From the NCBI GenBank assembly GCA_017526525.1, contig JAFXRG010000041.1, positions 1-64,000 of the forward strand: a stretch of 64,000 nucleotides of DNA. Direction: 5' to 3'. The notes under the pieces were generated by a model. The model was not told where the DNA came from and did no database searches. It saw only the letters and a list, made by a program, of their open reading frames with translations. Below are positions 40,500 through 48,921 of this stretch, one piece after another (positions within the stretch are counted from its first letter, which is position 1; each line of letters begins with the position of its first letter). A program made the translations under genes and the position numbers. This stretch comes from Clostridia bacterium (GTDB taxonomy: Bacteria; Bacillota; Clostridia; Christensenellales; Aristaeellaceae).

Positions 40500-42323
40500 T
40501 TACGCAGCCCGGTCAAACTGGCTGTTGAACAGTTCCGCATAGAAGCCGCCCTTGGCCAGCAGCTCTTCATGGCTTCCCTGTTCCACGATATCCCCGTCCC
40601 GAAGCACCAGAATAATATCTGCGTTCCGGATGGTGGACAGACGGTGCGCGATCACAAAGCTGGTACGATGTTCTGTAAGCCGGTCCATGGCCTGCTGGGT
40701 AATCAGTTCCGTGCGTGTATCCACGGAGGAGGTCGCTTCATCCAGAATCAGCATGGGACTGTTCTGAATCATGGCCCGGGCAATTGTCATCAGCTGCTTC
40801 TGGCCTTCGGAAATTGTTGTATTGTCCGACAGGATCGTATCATAGCCTTCGGGAAGCGCTTTGATGAAGGAATGAATTCCGCAGGCTTTGCAGGCAGCCT
40901 TCATCTGCTCTTCCGTCACATGCTGTGTGTTGTAAAGCAGGTTTTCACGAACCGTTCCTTCAAACAGCCAGGTATCCTGCAGGACCATACCGAACTGATC
41001 ATGGACCTCGCTGCGCTTCATATCCCGGGTGTTGGTGCCGTCGATCAGGATCTCCCCGTCCGTGGTTTCATAAAAGCGCATCAGAAGGTTGACCAGCGTG
41101 GTTTTGCCCGCACCGGTGGGGCCGACAATGGCCACCTTCTGGCCGGGAAGGATGTGGGCGGAGAAATCTTTGATGATGAGTTCCTCCGGTTTGTCAGGGT
41201 AGGCGAACCGGACATGACGGAACTCCACTTCGCCCCGGACTGTATCGATCTTTTTTCCTTTTTCCGCTTCGCCGTCCATTTCCGGTTCGTTCAGGAATTC
41301 AAAAATCCGCTCCCCGGCTGCTGCGGCCGACTGCAGGTTGGTCATGGCCTGGCCGATTTGCTGCACCGGGCTCTGGAACTGCCGCACATAGATCATGAAA
41401 GCGGTAATGACGCCGAAAGTAATCGTACCGTTCATGGCCAGAACGGCGCCGATCACGCACACGGCCACATATCCGAAATTGCCGATGAAACCCATCAGGG
41501 GCTGAACGAGCCCTCCCAGGAACTGGCTTTTGAAGTTTGCTGCCTTTACTGCCGCGTTCAGCCGGTCGAATTCCGTTTTCACCTGCCGGTCCGCATTGGA
41601 AACGCGGATGATGTCATGACCGGTATACATTTCCTCAATATATCCGTTCAGGTCCCCCAGGTTCTGCTGCCGGGCGATAAAGTATTTCTGGCTCCGGCCG
41701 ATGATGATGATCATCAGGATCATGGCAAGGACCGTGGAAGCCACCGAGGTACCTGCCATGATCCAGTTTGTAATGACCATCATGATCAGACAGCCGACAA
41801 ACTGGGCGACGGAGGATACAATGGTTGCCAGGGAATTGGACAGGGAAAAGCTGATCGTATCCACATCATTGGTGATCCGGGACAGCACATCCCCGTGCTC
41901 GTGAAAGTTAAAATAGCTCAGGGGCAGCCGGTTGATTTTTTCCACAATGTCCCTGCGCATCCGTTTGGACAACCGCTGGCTGAAGCCAGCCATCAGGTAA
42001 TGCTGCAGGAAGGTCAGCAGGGCACTGACGGCATAGATCACTGCCAGCAGGATGCCCGTTCGGGCAATTCCGGCCATATCAATACCGGACATCAGCCCGG
42101 CTGTAATATAGTCCGTAATTTTGCTGATCTGCCGGGGACCGATGATGGTCAGCGCGGCACCTCCCGCGGCAAAAAGCAGGGAGATGATGACAACCGCCGC
42201 ATCCTTCCGGCTGTAATTCAGCAAATCCCCCATGGCTTTTTTCATATTCCGGGGCTTTTCAGGCACGCCCCCGGGCCCGAAACGCGCATTGCGCCGGGCC
42301 TTTCCGCTTTGATTTCCGTGCAT
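40500..42323 (-). CDS. ABC exporter half, canonical ATPase site
   Basis: Type IV (exporter) ABC protein of 607 residues: six membrane segments (about 35-345) and an ATPase domain (365-600). Walker A is VGPTGAGKTTLVNLL, the signature is modified to ISEGQKQLM, Walker B is MLILDEATSSVD with the catalytic Glu, and the switch His is in VIAHRLSTI. The start at 42323 is chosen over 42386 because it follows ggagggagcc and overlaps the previous stop by one base (TGATG). With its partner it should form a heterodimeric drug or lipid exporter under MarR control. Confidence 0.93.
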   Translation of the reverse strand: MHGNQSGKARRNARFGPGGVPEKPRNMKKAMGDLLNYSRKDAAVVIISLLFAAGGAALTIIGPRQISKITDYITAGLMSGIDMAGIARTGILLAVIYAVSALLTFLQHYLMAGFSQRLSKRMRRDIVEKINRLPLSYFNFHEHGDVLSRITNDVDTISFSLSNSLATIVSSVAQFVGCLIMMVITNWIMAGTSVASTVLAMILMIIIIGRSQKYFIARQQNLGDLNGYIEEMYTGHDIIRVSNADRQVKTEFDRLNAAVKAANFKSQFLGGLVQPLMGFIGNFGYVAVCVIGAVLAMNGTITFGVITAFMIYVRQFQSPVQQIGQAMTNLQSAAAAGERIFEFLNEPEMDGEAEKGKKIDTVRGEVEFRHVRFAYPDKPEELIIKDFSAHILPGQKVAIVGPTGAGKTTLVNLLMRFYETTDGEILIDGTNTRDMKRSEVHDQFGMVLQDTWLFEGTVRENLLYNTQHVTEEQMKAACKACGIHSFIKALPEGYDTILSDNTTISEGQKQLMTIARAMIQNSPMLILDEATSSVDTRTELITQQAMDRLTEHRTSFVIAHRLSTIRNADIILVLRDGDIVEQGSHEELLAKGGFYAELFNSQFDRAA

Positions 42324-44095
42324 CAGGCTCCCTCCAGTTCCGTACGGGAGAGCTGCGATTCCGCAATCTCCCGGTAAATACTGCAATGCTCCATCAGTTC
42401 CTCATGGGTACCGATTCCGGCGACCTTTCCTTCCTCCAGGACCACAATCCGGTCCGCGTGCTTAATGGTACCGATTCGCTGGGCGACGATCAGGCAGGAA
42501 GTTCCTTTCAGGTCCGTGGCAAGGCGTTTCCGCAGAGCGGAATCCGTCCGGTAATCCAGGGCGGAGAAGGAATCGTCAAAAATGAGGATTTCCGGTTTCC
42601 TGGCAATGGTCCTGGCAATGGACAGGCGCTGTTTTTGTCCGCCGGACAGGTTTGCACCGCCCTGGGCGACATTGGCGTCATATTCTCCCGGAAGCTTTTC
42701 GACGAAATCCGCGGCCTGGGCAATATCCAGGGCAGTTTTCCAGTCTTCTTCCGTGATGGGACGGCCGGTATCGCCGAAGGTCAGGTTTTCCTTTACCGAT
42801 CCGGAAAAGAGGACTGCTTTCTGTGAAATATAACCGACTTTGGAATACAGCTGGCCGAATGTATACGTACGGATATCTTTTCCATCCAGCAGGATTTCAC
42901 CCGCTGAAGGATCAAACAGGCGGGCCGCAAGGGAAACCAGCGTAGTTTTTCCGCTTCCGGTTGCACCGATAAAGGCGACTGTTTCACCGGGACGCACATC
43001 AAAGGAAATATCCTGCAGGCAGTCTTCCGACGCGTCCGCGTAACGGAAGGACACGTTCCGGAAGGACAGGCTGCCTTTTTCCGTACCTTTTGTTCCTTCG
43101 CCCTCCCGGACCCGGGGACGGGAGGCCAGCACTTCCTCGATCCGGGCGGCGGATACCTGCGCCCTGGGAAGCATCATAAAGATCATGACCATCATCATAA
43201 AGGACATGATCACATAGATGGCATAGGAGGAAAAGACCACGATTTCACTGAACATTTCCACCCGTTCCGCGATGGATGCCGGACCGAGAACGGGAATGCC
43301 GTTGACCAGGGAGGCTCCCAGCCAGTAGATGGCCAGGGAAAGGCCGCTCATGACCAGCGCAATGACCGGCATGAGCACCGCCAGATGCCGGGAGGTATAC
43401 AGCTGGGTTGCCATCAGGTTTTGGTTGGCTTTTTCAAACTTGTCTTCCTGATATTTTTCCGCGTTGAAGGCGCGCACGATCCGAAGCCCTGTCAGGTTTT
43501 CCCTGGCGGATCGGTTTACATCATCGATCTGCTGCTGCACAATACGGAACTTCGGAAGCAGCAGGCGCATGAGGATCAGGATCACCGTCATGATCACCAC
43601 CACGGCCGCGGCGGTTACCAGGGAAAGCTGCCAGTTTTTCCCTATGATTTTCAGCACGGCCCATACCGCCATGATGGGAGCTTTGATCATAACCTGCAGT
43701 CCCATGGCTACCAGCATTTGAATCTGTGTTACGTCATTGGTGGTGCGGGTGATCAGGCTGGCGGTGGAGAACCGCTTGATTTCCTCCGCGCCGAAATCCG
43801 TTACCCGATGAAAGACCCTCTCCCGGATGGTGAAGCTGAAGTTGGAGGCCAGCCTGGCAGCGAAATATCCCACAATCACCGCCAGCAGTGTACTGCCCAG
43901 CGTGCACAGGAGCATTTTGCCCCCGGCGATCCAGATGACAGACATGGCGCTGCCGGGAGTGACAATGAGGCGGGTAATATCACTCATGTAATCCGGCATG
44001 GTCAGATCCACCCAAACCTGGCCCGCTACCAGCAGCACACACAGGAAGGCATACCACCGATCCTGCCTGCGCATAAAACGAAATGTTTTCCACAT
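42323..44095 (-). CDS. ABC exporter half, degenerate ATPase site
   Basis: Exporter-type ABC protein of 590 residues with six membrane segments (about 15-310) and an ATPase domain (330-575). Walker A GATGSGKTTLVSLA and signature NLSGGQKQRLS are normal, but Walker B ends ILIFDDSFSALD, with Asp where the catalytic Glu should be. That is the pattern of the non-hydrolysing half in heterodimeric exporters such as TM287/288. Its gene lies between the MarR regulator (3 bases) and the second half (1-base overlap). Substrate unknown. Confidence 0.93.
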   Translation of the reverse strand: MWKTFRFMRRQDRWYAFLCVLLVAGQVWVDLTMPDYMSDITRLIVTPGSAMSVIWIAGGKMLLCTLGSTLLAVIVGYFAARLASNFSFTIRERVFHRVTDFGAEEIKRFSTASLITRTTNDVTQIQMLVAMGLQVMIKAPIMAVWAVLKIIGKNWQLSLVTAAAVVVIMTVILILMRLLLPKFRIVQQQIDDVNRSARENLTGLRIVRAFNAEKYQEDKFEKANQNLMATQLYTSRHLAVLMPVIALVMSGLSLAIYWLGASLVNGIPVLGPASIAERVEMFSEIVVFSSYAIYVIMSFMMMVMIFMMLPRAQVSAARIEEVLASRPRVREGEGTKGTEKGSLSFRNVSFRYADASEDCLQDISFDVRPGETVAFIGATGSGKTTLVSLAARLFDPSAGEILLDGKDIRTYTFGQLYSKVGYISQKAVLFSGSVKENLTFGDTGRPITEEDWKTALDIAQAADFVEKLPGEYDANVAQGGANLSGGQKQRLSIARTIARKPEILIFDDSFSALDYRTDSALRKRLATDLKGTSCLIVAQRIGTIKHADRIVVLEEGKVAGIGTHEELMEHCSIYREIAESQLSRTELEGA

Positions 44096-44098
44096 GGT

Positions 44099-44569
44099 CT
44101 ACTTTGTCTCCTTGCATTGATTTCGAAGATAATCCTCCGCAATATTCAGCATTCTCTGATAGATGCGGATCAGGTTTTCCGTGTCTTCCCGGCCCAGACG
44201 GGACAGCAGCCCCGTTGTGGTTTTCACGGCCTCCAGCTGCTTTTCCCGGACCAGCTGCCGGCCGGTATCGGACAGGGAGACCATGATTCCGCGCCGGTCC
44301 GACGGATTCATCACACGGCATGCATATCCTTTTTTCTCCAGGGAATTCAACAGATTGGCCACTCCGCCGGAGCCGATGCCCATCACTTTGCCCAGTTCAC
44401 CGGCTGAGATGGGCTTCTGCTTTTCATTCAGGCAGTACATTACACCGAATTCACCCATTGAAAGGCATCGGGCATTCTGATGGACCGGTTTTCTTTGGGA
44501 TTTGGTCAGCAGCTCAAGCAGTTTTTCCGCAGCCCGGCGGAAATAAATCTCATCTTCCAAGCATCTCAC
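44099..44569 (-). CDS. MarR family transcriptional regulator
   Basis: Regulator of 156 residues with the MarR winged helix (about 35-130): LSMGEFGVMYCLNEKQKPIS, AGELGKVMGIGSGGVANLLN, and the wing region SLEKKGYACRVMNPSDRRGIMVSLS. It is the first gene of an operon with two ABC exporter halves, the classic context for drug or bile-sensitive repression. The start lies directly after gaggtgag. The consensus promoter ends just upstream, and CTCATGAG near the start codon may be an operator. Confidence 0.92.
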   Translation of the reverse strand: MRCLEDEIYFRRAAEKLLELLTKSQRKPVHQNARCLSMGEFGVMYCLNEKQKPISAGELGKVMGIGSGGVANLLNSLEKKGYACRVMNPSDRRGIMVSLSDTGRQLVREKQLEAVKTTTGLLSRLGREDTENLIRIYQRMLNIAEDYLRNQCKETK

Positions 44570-44579
44570 CTCATGAGAG

Positions 44580-44607
44580 ATTATATTCGGGACGACGGAC
44601 TTGTCAA
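44580..44607 (-). promoter_or_regulatory. Promoter of the MarR-ABC operon
   Basis: TTGACA (44607-44602) and TATAAT (44585-44580) on the minus strand, both perfect, with a 16-bp spacer, 10 bases before the MarR start. Transcripts would be nearly leaderless unless the ribosome site gaggtgag is just included. Confidence 0.75.
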
Positions 44608-44629
44608 TATGGCATTTTTCTTATATTCT
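44601..44629 (+). promoter_or_regulatory. Possible divergent promoter of secreted protein gene
   Basis: TTGTCA (44601-44606) and TATTCT (44624-44629) with 17 bp between. Its -35 box overlaps that of the minus-strand MarR promoter, so the two units may share regulation. Confidence 0.4.
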
Positions 44630-44782
44630 TTTTCTGAGATACCGGCAGCCGGATCCGTAAAAAACGGGATGCTTCCGGTAAAAGAATGCTTCTCCCAAAG
44701 AAAAATAAAAAAGGCGGCCGGGATGGGAACATTCCGCCGGAACGATCGTCCAACACAGTGAAAGGAAAAGGAGGAATCACTG

Positions 44783-45757
44783 ATGAAAAGCAACCGTATT
44801 CTGACCGCATTGGTTCTGGTTCTGCTGTTTTCCGCGGTACTGATGACCTGCGCTTTGGCCATGGAGGTTCATCCTGTTCCGGTGGACCATGACCGGACGG
44901 ACCTGGCAAACGGGAGTTACTCCCTGACCGTCAGAAGCGCGGACCGGATCGCCGGAAGCAACTATTTCATCGCGGTGCTGTATCAGCAGGATGTTTATGA
45001 CGGGGAACGGATCCGGGCGCTGGCACCGGGGGATACTGTATACGCAGATGACCGGAAATGGACCGTAAAGGAAATCGTTCTCCATCCTGCCGGGGAAGAT
45101 CCGGCCGCAGGGGTGACGCTGGAGGTTTTTACGGAGGAAGAACCGGACAGCTATCTGGTTTTCAATCCCCGGGAGGACGGAACCTACGCTGCTGTGATCA
45201 ACGACTGGATTCCTGTTACGCTGCTGGGATCGGTGAAGGTTACGCTTCCGCTGGGGGATGGTTTTGAGTATATCCGCATTTCTTCCGGGGAAGAGGAGGA
45301 TCCGGCAGGGGAAGCGGAACTGAAGGGTGACCTGGATCTCTTTGGAGGGGATTCCTTTACTGCCTATAATACCACCTGTGAATTCCGGAATGGCGGGTTG
45401 GTTCGGGTGACTCATGCCGATTACCCCCAGGGCCCGGCGGAATACGAAGAGACGCTGCCTGTACCGGTATGGAAATTCTGCCACGGCCTGCGGGACGGCC
45501 TGGATATCGCGGTGATTACAGGCTGGCGCTCGGATTGTGAGGAAGGGAGCATACAGGTTGAAATAACCCCCGAAGAAACGGAAGAGATCCGCCGCCTGGC
45601 AATCAACGGAATGGTTACCGCCAAAGGCAGCGATGAATCAGTTACCGGAGGCACATGGTTTTATCGCTTTGAAACGCCGGGAGGAAAGCATCTGCTGACG
45701 ATTGAACTGTACAAAGGGATGATTGTTGCCGCTGACGGCATGTACCGTTACAAATAA
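44783..45757 (+). CDS. Secreted protein sharing a domain with the protein at 36752-38479
   Basis: Exported protein of 324 residues with a signal peptide (about 1-30, TCALAMEV). Residues about 40-205 match the N-terminal domain of the larger secreted protein 6 kb away in length and in several blocks (AVLYQQDVYDGERIRALAPG, VKVTLPLGDGFEYIRISSGE). Residues 215-324 form a second beta-rich part (PVPVWKFCHGLRDGLDIAVI, VTGGTWFYRFETPGGK). No known family is recognised. It has an aaggaggaa ribosome site and is followed closely by a convergent GGDEF gene. Confidence 0.72.
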   Translation: MKSNRILTALVLVLLFSAVLMTCALAMEVHPVPVDHDRTDLANGSYSLTVRSADRIAGSNYFIAVLYQQDVYDGERIRALAPGDTVYADDRKWTVKEIVLHPAGEDPAAGVTLEVFTEEEPDSYLVFNPREDGTYAAVINDWIPVTLLGSVKVTLPLGDGFEYIRISSGEEEDPAGEAELKGDLDLFGGDSFTAYNTTCEFRNGGLVRVTHADYPQGPAEYEETLPVPVWKFCHGLRDGLDIAVITGWRSDCEEGSIQVEITPEETEEIRRLAINGMVTAKGSDESVTGGTWFYRFETPGGKHLLTIELYKGMIVAADGMYRYK

Positions 45758-45802
45758 AAAATAAAACAGGGACACAAATGGGCGGATTCCGACAGGGAAG
45801 GA

Positions 45803-46450
45803 TCAGGACCGGATACTTACCCTGTTTTTTCCGTCCTTTTTGCCTTTGTATAATTCCTCGTCCGCCGAATTGATCCATTCGTCAATACTCTGGCCTTCCC
45901 CGTACCAGGCTGCGCCGATGGTGACGGTCACCCGCAGCTTTTCTCCCTGGTATTCGAAGGGCCAGGATCCGACTTCTTTCTGTATTTTATAAAGAATATC
46001 CAGGTTCTTCCTGCTGCCGGCCAGGAGGAATTCCTCTCCGCCCCACCGGCATACTTCGATGCCTTCCTGCTGACGGAAGATTCCCGCGACGGTTTTCAGG
46101 ATATAATCCCCGCAGTTATGCCCGCGGGTGTCGTTGGTCTGTTTGAAATCATCCAGGTCGGCAATGGCCAGCCAGCTGTTTCGGTTCATGATTCTCGGAA
46201 ACACGGAGGCTATATAATACCGGTTCGGCAAACCTGTCAGCTTGTCATGCATGGCTTCGCTGGACAATTCTTCCTGGGATCGGACGGCCACCAAAACAAA
46301 AATCTGAAGGATGATCAGCATGATCACAAAAACGATAAACGCCCAGAAAAGCTGTAATCCTGCCTGAAAAGCTAAAACGGTTTCCGGATTTGCTTCATCC
46401 GGAACGGTGAAAAACGTCCTTTGAATCCAGACGGGTTTCCGGTCCGGCAA
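45803..46450 (-). CDS. Membrane-anchored GGDEF protein (probable diguanylate cyclase)
   Basis: Protein of about 215 residues: one membrane segment (about 30-55) and a GGDEF domain (about 65-215) with HDKLTGLPNRYYIASVF, ADLDDFKQTNDTRGHNCGDY and active-site RWGGEEF. It lacks the sensory domain usual before the membrane helix. The frame opens only within the tail of the gene upstream, with TTG at 46450 as first plausible start and no clear ribosome site, so it may have lost its N-terminus or use translational coupling. A catalytic GGEEF motif suggests it still makes cyclic di-GMP. Confidence 0.75.
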   Translation of the reverse strand: MPDRKPVWIQRTFFTVPDEANPETVLAFQAGLQLFWAFIVFVIMLIILQIFVLVAVRSQEELSSEAMHDKLTGLPNRYYIASVFPRIMNRNSWLAIADLDDFKQTNDTRGHNCGDYILKTVAGIFRQQEGIEVCRWGGEEFLLAGSRKNLDILYKIQKEVGSWPFEYQGEKLRVTVTIGAAWYGEGQSIDEWINSADEELYKGKKDGKNRVSIRS

Positions 46451-46452
46451 AA

Positions 46453-46935
46453 TCAGCGATCAACAGATTCCAGCGAATTCATGATCCGGACAATCAGATC
46501 CCGGTCAGCGTCCGCATTTTCCTCCCGGCCGATTCCAAAGAACGCATAGATTGTGCTGCCTTTTCGAATCAGGAAATTGTTGCTGATCTGGGGTATGCCC
46601 TCTTTTTCATAGCTGAAACGATAGCCTTCCGCTTTTTCCTTTCCGGCCTGCAGGGAGAAAAACTCCAGCAGCCGGTAGCCATAGCCCTCGTAGGCTTTGC
46701 GGGTCAGCTGTTCATCCTTTTTTACCACTGTTTTCAGATCCGTGACCCAGGAAAGGAACAGGGGGGATTTTTTCCAGAGCGCCAGGAGAACGACGTGGTT
46801 TTCCCGGTCCCGGACTCCCCACAGGAACGGGTTGGGCGATTTCCGGTACATTTCAAGCAGGGTCGTTTCCGACAGGATTTCAAATGAATCCGGAATCTGC
46901 AGCGAAAAGGTTTCGTTGATGATTTGCTTTTTCAT
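46453..46935 (-). CDS. Hypothetical protein, DcrB/DUF1795-like fold possible
   Basis: Cytoplasmic or loosely bound protein of 160 residues with no signal peptide. It starts MKKQIINETFSLQIPDSFEI, and the pattern of a short beta strand, RDRENHVVLLALWKKS, then a late ISNNFLIRKGSTIYAFFGIG strand resembles DcrB/PsbP-like small domains, but the match is weak. The ATG at 46935 follows gaagga; an in-frame upstream start at 47022 is less likely. The GGDEF frame begins as this gene ends, so the two are probably one unit. Confidence 0.6.
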   Translation of the reverse strand: MKKQIINETFSLQIPDSFEILSETTLLEMYRKSPNPFLWGVRDRENHVVLLALWKKSPLFLSWVTDLKTVVKKDEQLTRKAYEGYGYRLLEFFSLQAGKEKAEGYRFSYEKEGIPQISNNFLIRKGSTIYAFFGIGREENADADRDLIVRIMNSLESVDR

Positions 46936-47060
46936 GGCGGTTCCTTCCTGACGGAACAGATTTTCTCCGTCACGACATTTTTGCCGGACTCCCGGGGTAC
47001 GTTTATTTTGCGTCTTTGACAATCTGTGGATCCAGTCAGGCTTCCCCTGCCGGTTTTTAC

Positions 47061-47089
47061 ATTATACAGCAGCTTTCCTTCCGCATCAA
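47061..47089 (-). promoter_or_regulatory. Promoter of the hypothetical-GGDEF unit
   Basis: TTGATG (47089-47084) and TATAAT (47066-47061) on the minus strand with a 17-bp spacer, leaving a leader of about 120 bases. Confidence 0.6.
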
Positions 47090-47161
47090 TCGGGGACCGC
47101 CCTGCTTCGGCAAACCGGAGGTTTTGCCCGGGAAGAATCCGGCTTCCCGGAAAATTGGTCA

Positions 47162-47190
47162 TTGTAAAGGCGGGATTTATCTGTTAAAAT
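47162..47190 (+). promoter_or_regulatory. Promoter of the zinc-ribbon/sstT/sdaA operon
   Basis: TTGTAA and TAAAAT with a 17-bp spacer, about 55 bases before the zinc-ribbon start. Confidence 0.6.
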
Positions 47191-47245
47191 TGCGATGGGA
47201 GTTCTGCATACAGTTTATATAATCTATTAAGCAGGGGATGTACAG

Positions 47246-47650
47246 ATGCGCCTGACAGAGAGAATCAAAGCACTGATTATCCGGAAAAAGCCGGAACCGG
47301 TTCAGAAGCCGGAAGAGCCGGAGCGCCCGGCACGGATAAAAAAAGTTTGCAGCGGATGCGGAAAGACGTTTTCCGTTGATCCGTCCTGGGAACATATACC
47401 GAATTACTGCAAGGAATGCAAAACCCGGTTTACGCAGGAGAAGGAAAAGAAACAGCGGGCGGGAGCTCCCCGGAAAATCACCCGGAAATGCAGGACATGC
47501 GGCAGGTTTTTTACCTTTCCGAGCACGCTTCCTCATTATCCGAATTATTGCAGCAACTGCCGGAAAAGCCATCAGGCAGCCATGAAGGAAAAATACAGGA
47601 ACCCTTCGGCAGGAAAAAAGGGAAAGACCGGGGAGGTGAAACATCCATGA
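47246..47650 (+). CDS. Small protein with two zinc ribbons
   Basis: Basic protein of 134 residues. Two similar zinc-binding units are visible: KVCSGCGKTFSVDPSWEHIP with NYCKECKTRF, and RKCRTCGRFFTFPSTLPHYP with NYCSNCRKSH. Each is CxxC-x(14-15)-P-NYC-xx-C. The charged N-terminal 30 residues and a basic C-terminal tail suggest nucleic acid binding. It overlaps the SstT start by 4 bases (ATGA), so it belongs to the serine operon and may be a regulator or simply a coupled gene. Function not established. Confidence 0.78.
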   Translation: MRLTERIKALIIRKKPEPVQKPEEPERPARIKKVCSGCGKTFSVDPSWEHIPNYCKECKTRFTQEKEKKQRAGAPRKITRKCRTCGRFFTFPSTLPHYPNYCSNCRKSHQAAMKEKYRNPSAGKKGKTGEVKHP

Positions 47651-48906
47651 GTAAGCTGATTCGGAAGGTGCGTCAGACAAGTCCCATGCTGCGGATTATC
47701 ATTACCCTTGTGATCGGTGCTGTTCTCGGAATCCTGGCTCCGGGAATTACGATTATCGAAATGATGGGGTCTGTATTTGTCGGGGCTCTGAAAGCAATTG
47801 CCCCGATTCTTGTGTTTGTTTTGGTTATTTCTTCCCTGACACAAAGCAAAGCCGGGCTGGACAGGCGATTCGGCACCGTGATTTTCCTGTATCTGCTGTC
47901 CACCGTTCTTGCCGGTGTGGTGGCGGTGTCGGCCTGCTTCCTGTTTCCGCTTAAGGTACCGCTGCCGATGAAAGTGGAAGAAGTGACCGGAACGCCGACC
48001 AGCGTCTGGGTGGCTTTGGGGGACCTGGTGATCGGGATGGTCAGCAATCCTGTGGCGGCGCTGGCGGAGGCAAACTATATCAGTATTCTGTTCTGGGCTG
48101 TGCTGCTGGGGCTGATCTTCCGGAAAAAGGCTTCCGAATCCATGGTTCAGGTGATTTCCGACCTGTCGGATGGAATTTCAAAGCTGGTAAGCTGGATTAT
48201 CAGCCTGGCGCCTTTGGGCATTATGGGGTTGATTTACAATACGGTTTCGCACCACGGGATTTCCATCTTTGCTGATTACGGGAAGCTGCTGCTCCTGCTG
48301 GTCGGTACGATGCTGGTGTGCGCACTGGTGCTGAATCCCCTGCTGGTTTTCCTGGCGATCCGGAGGAATCCCTATCCGCTGGTTTTCCGGTGCCTGAAGG
48401 AAAGCGCGGTGATGGCATTCTTCATGCGTTCTTCCGCGGCAAACATCCCGGTGAATATGAAGCTTTGCAAGAAACTTGGACTGGATGAGGAAGTGTATTC
48501 CGTATCCATTCCGCTGGGCGCCACCATCAATATGGACGGAGCGGCGGTGGTGATTTCCATTCTGGCCATGACGGCTGCCTATACGGTGGGCGTGAAGGTT
48601 GACCTGGCATCCGCGATTGTTCTTTCGCTGGTATCAACCATAGCAGCCTGCGGAACATCCGGTGTGGCCGGCGGATCGCTGCTGCTTGTACCGCTGGCCT
48701 GTTCCGTTTTCGGCGTTCCTCCGGACGCGGGTATGGCGATGGTGGGCGTCGGGTATGTGATCAACGCGATTCAGGATTCCTTTGAAACAGCTTTGAATTC
48801 GTCCGGAGACGTGCTGTTTACCGCCACTGCGGAATACCGCCAGTGGCGCCGGACCGGGAAAAGCCTGCCCCGTTTCCTCGGAGGAACCACGGAAACAGAG
48901 ATTTAG
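47647..48906 (+). CDS. sstT: Serine/threonine:sodium symporter SstT
   Basis: Inner-membrane symporter of 419 residues in the dicarboxylate/amino acid:cation symporter family. Family marks are a Ser-rich re-entrant loop near KESAVMAFFMRSSAANIPVN, the IPLGATINMDGAAV motif typical for SstT and relatives, and VGYVINAIQDSFETALNSSGD, where the last Asn and Asp residues are used for substrate. Eight membrane helices and two hairpins are expected. The L-serine dehydratase gene follows after 15 bases, giving a pathway of serine uptake and deamination to pyruvate. Confidence 0.93.
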   Translation: MSKLIRKVRQTSPMLRIIITLVIGAVLGILAPGITIIEMMGSVFVGALKAIAPILVFVLVISSLTQSKAGLDRRFGTVIFLYLLSTVLAGVVAVSACFLFPLKVPLPMKVEEVTGTPTSVWVALGDLVIGMVSNPVAALAEANYISILFWAVLLGLIFRKKASESMVQVISDLSDGISKLVSWIISLAPLGIMGLIYNTVSHHGISIFADYGKLLLLLVGTMLVCALVLNPLLVFLAIRRNPYPLVFRCLKESAVMAFFMRSSAANIPVNMKLCKKLGLDEEVYSVSIPLGATINMDGAAVVISILAMTAAYTVGVKVDLASAIVLSLVSTIAACGTSGVAGGSLLLVPLACSVFGVPPDAGMAMVGVGYVINAIQDSFETALNSSGDVLFTATAEYRQWRRTGKSLPRFLGGTTETEI

Positions 48907-48921
48907 GGAGAGTGCAGTTTT

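Noticed and set aside
40491-42377. A 628-codon plus-strand frame opposite the ABC exporter
   Set aside because: Antisense shadow of a gene with complete ABC motifs; His- and Gln-rich nonsense composition.
45762-45829. AAAACAGGG and CCCTGTTTTTT flanking the end of the secreted protein gene, as a bidirectional terminator
   Set aside because: The arms are nine bases with a loop of about 50 bases that covers the end of the GGDEF gene; too weak to claim.
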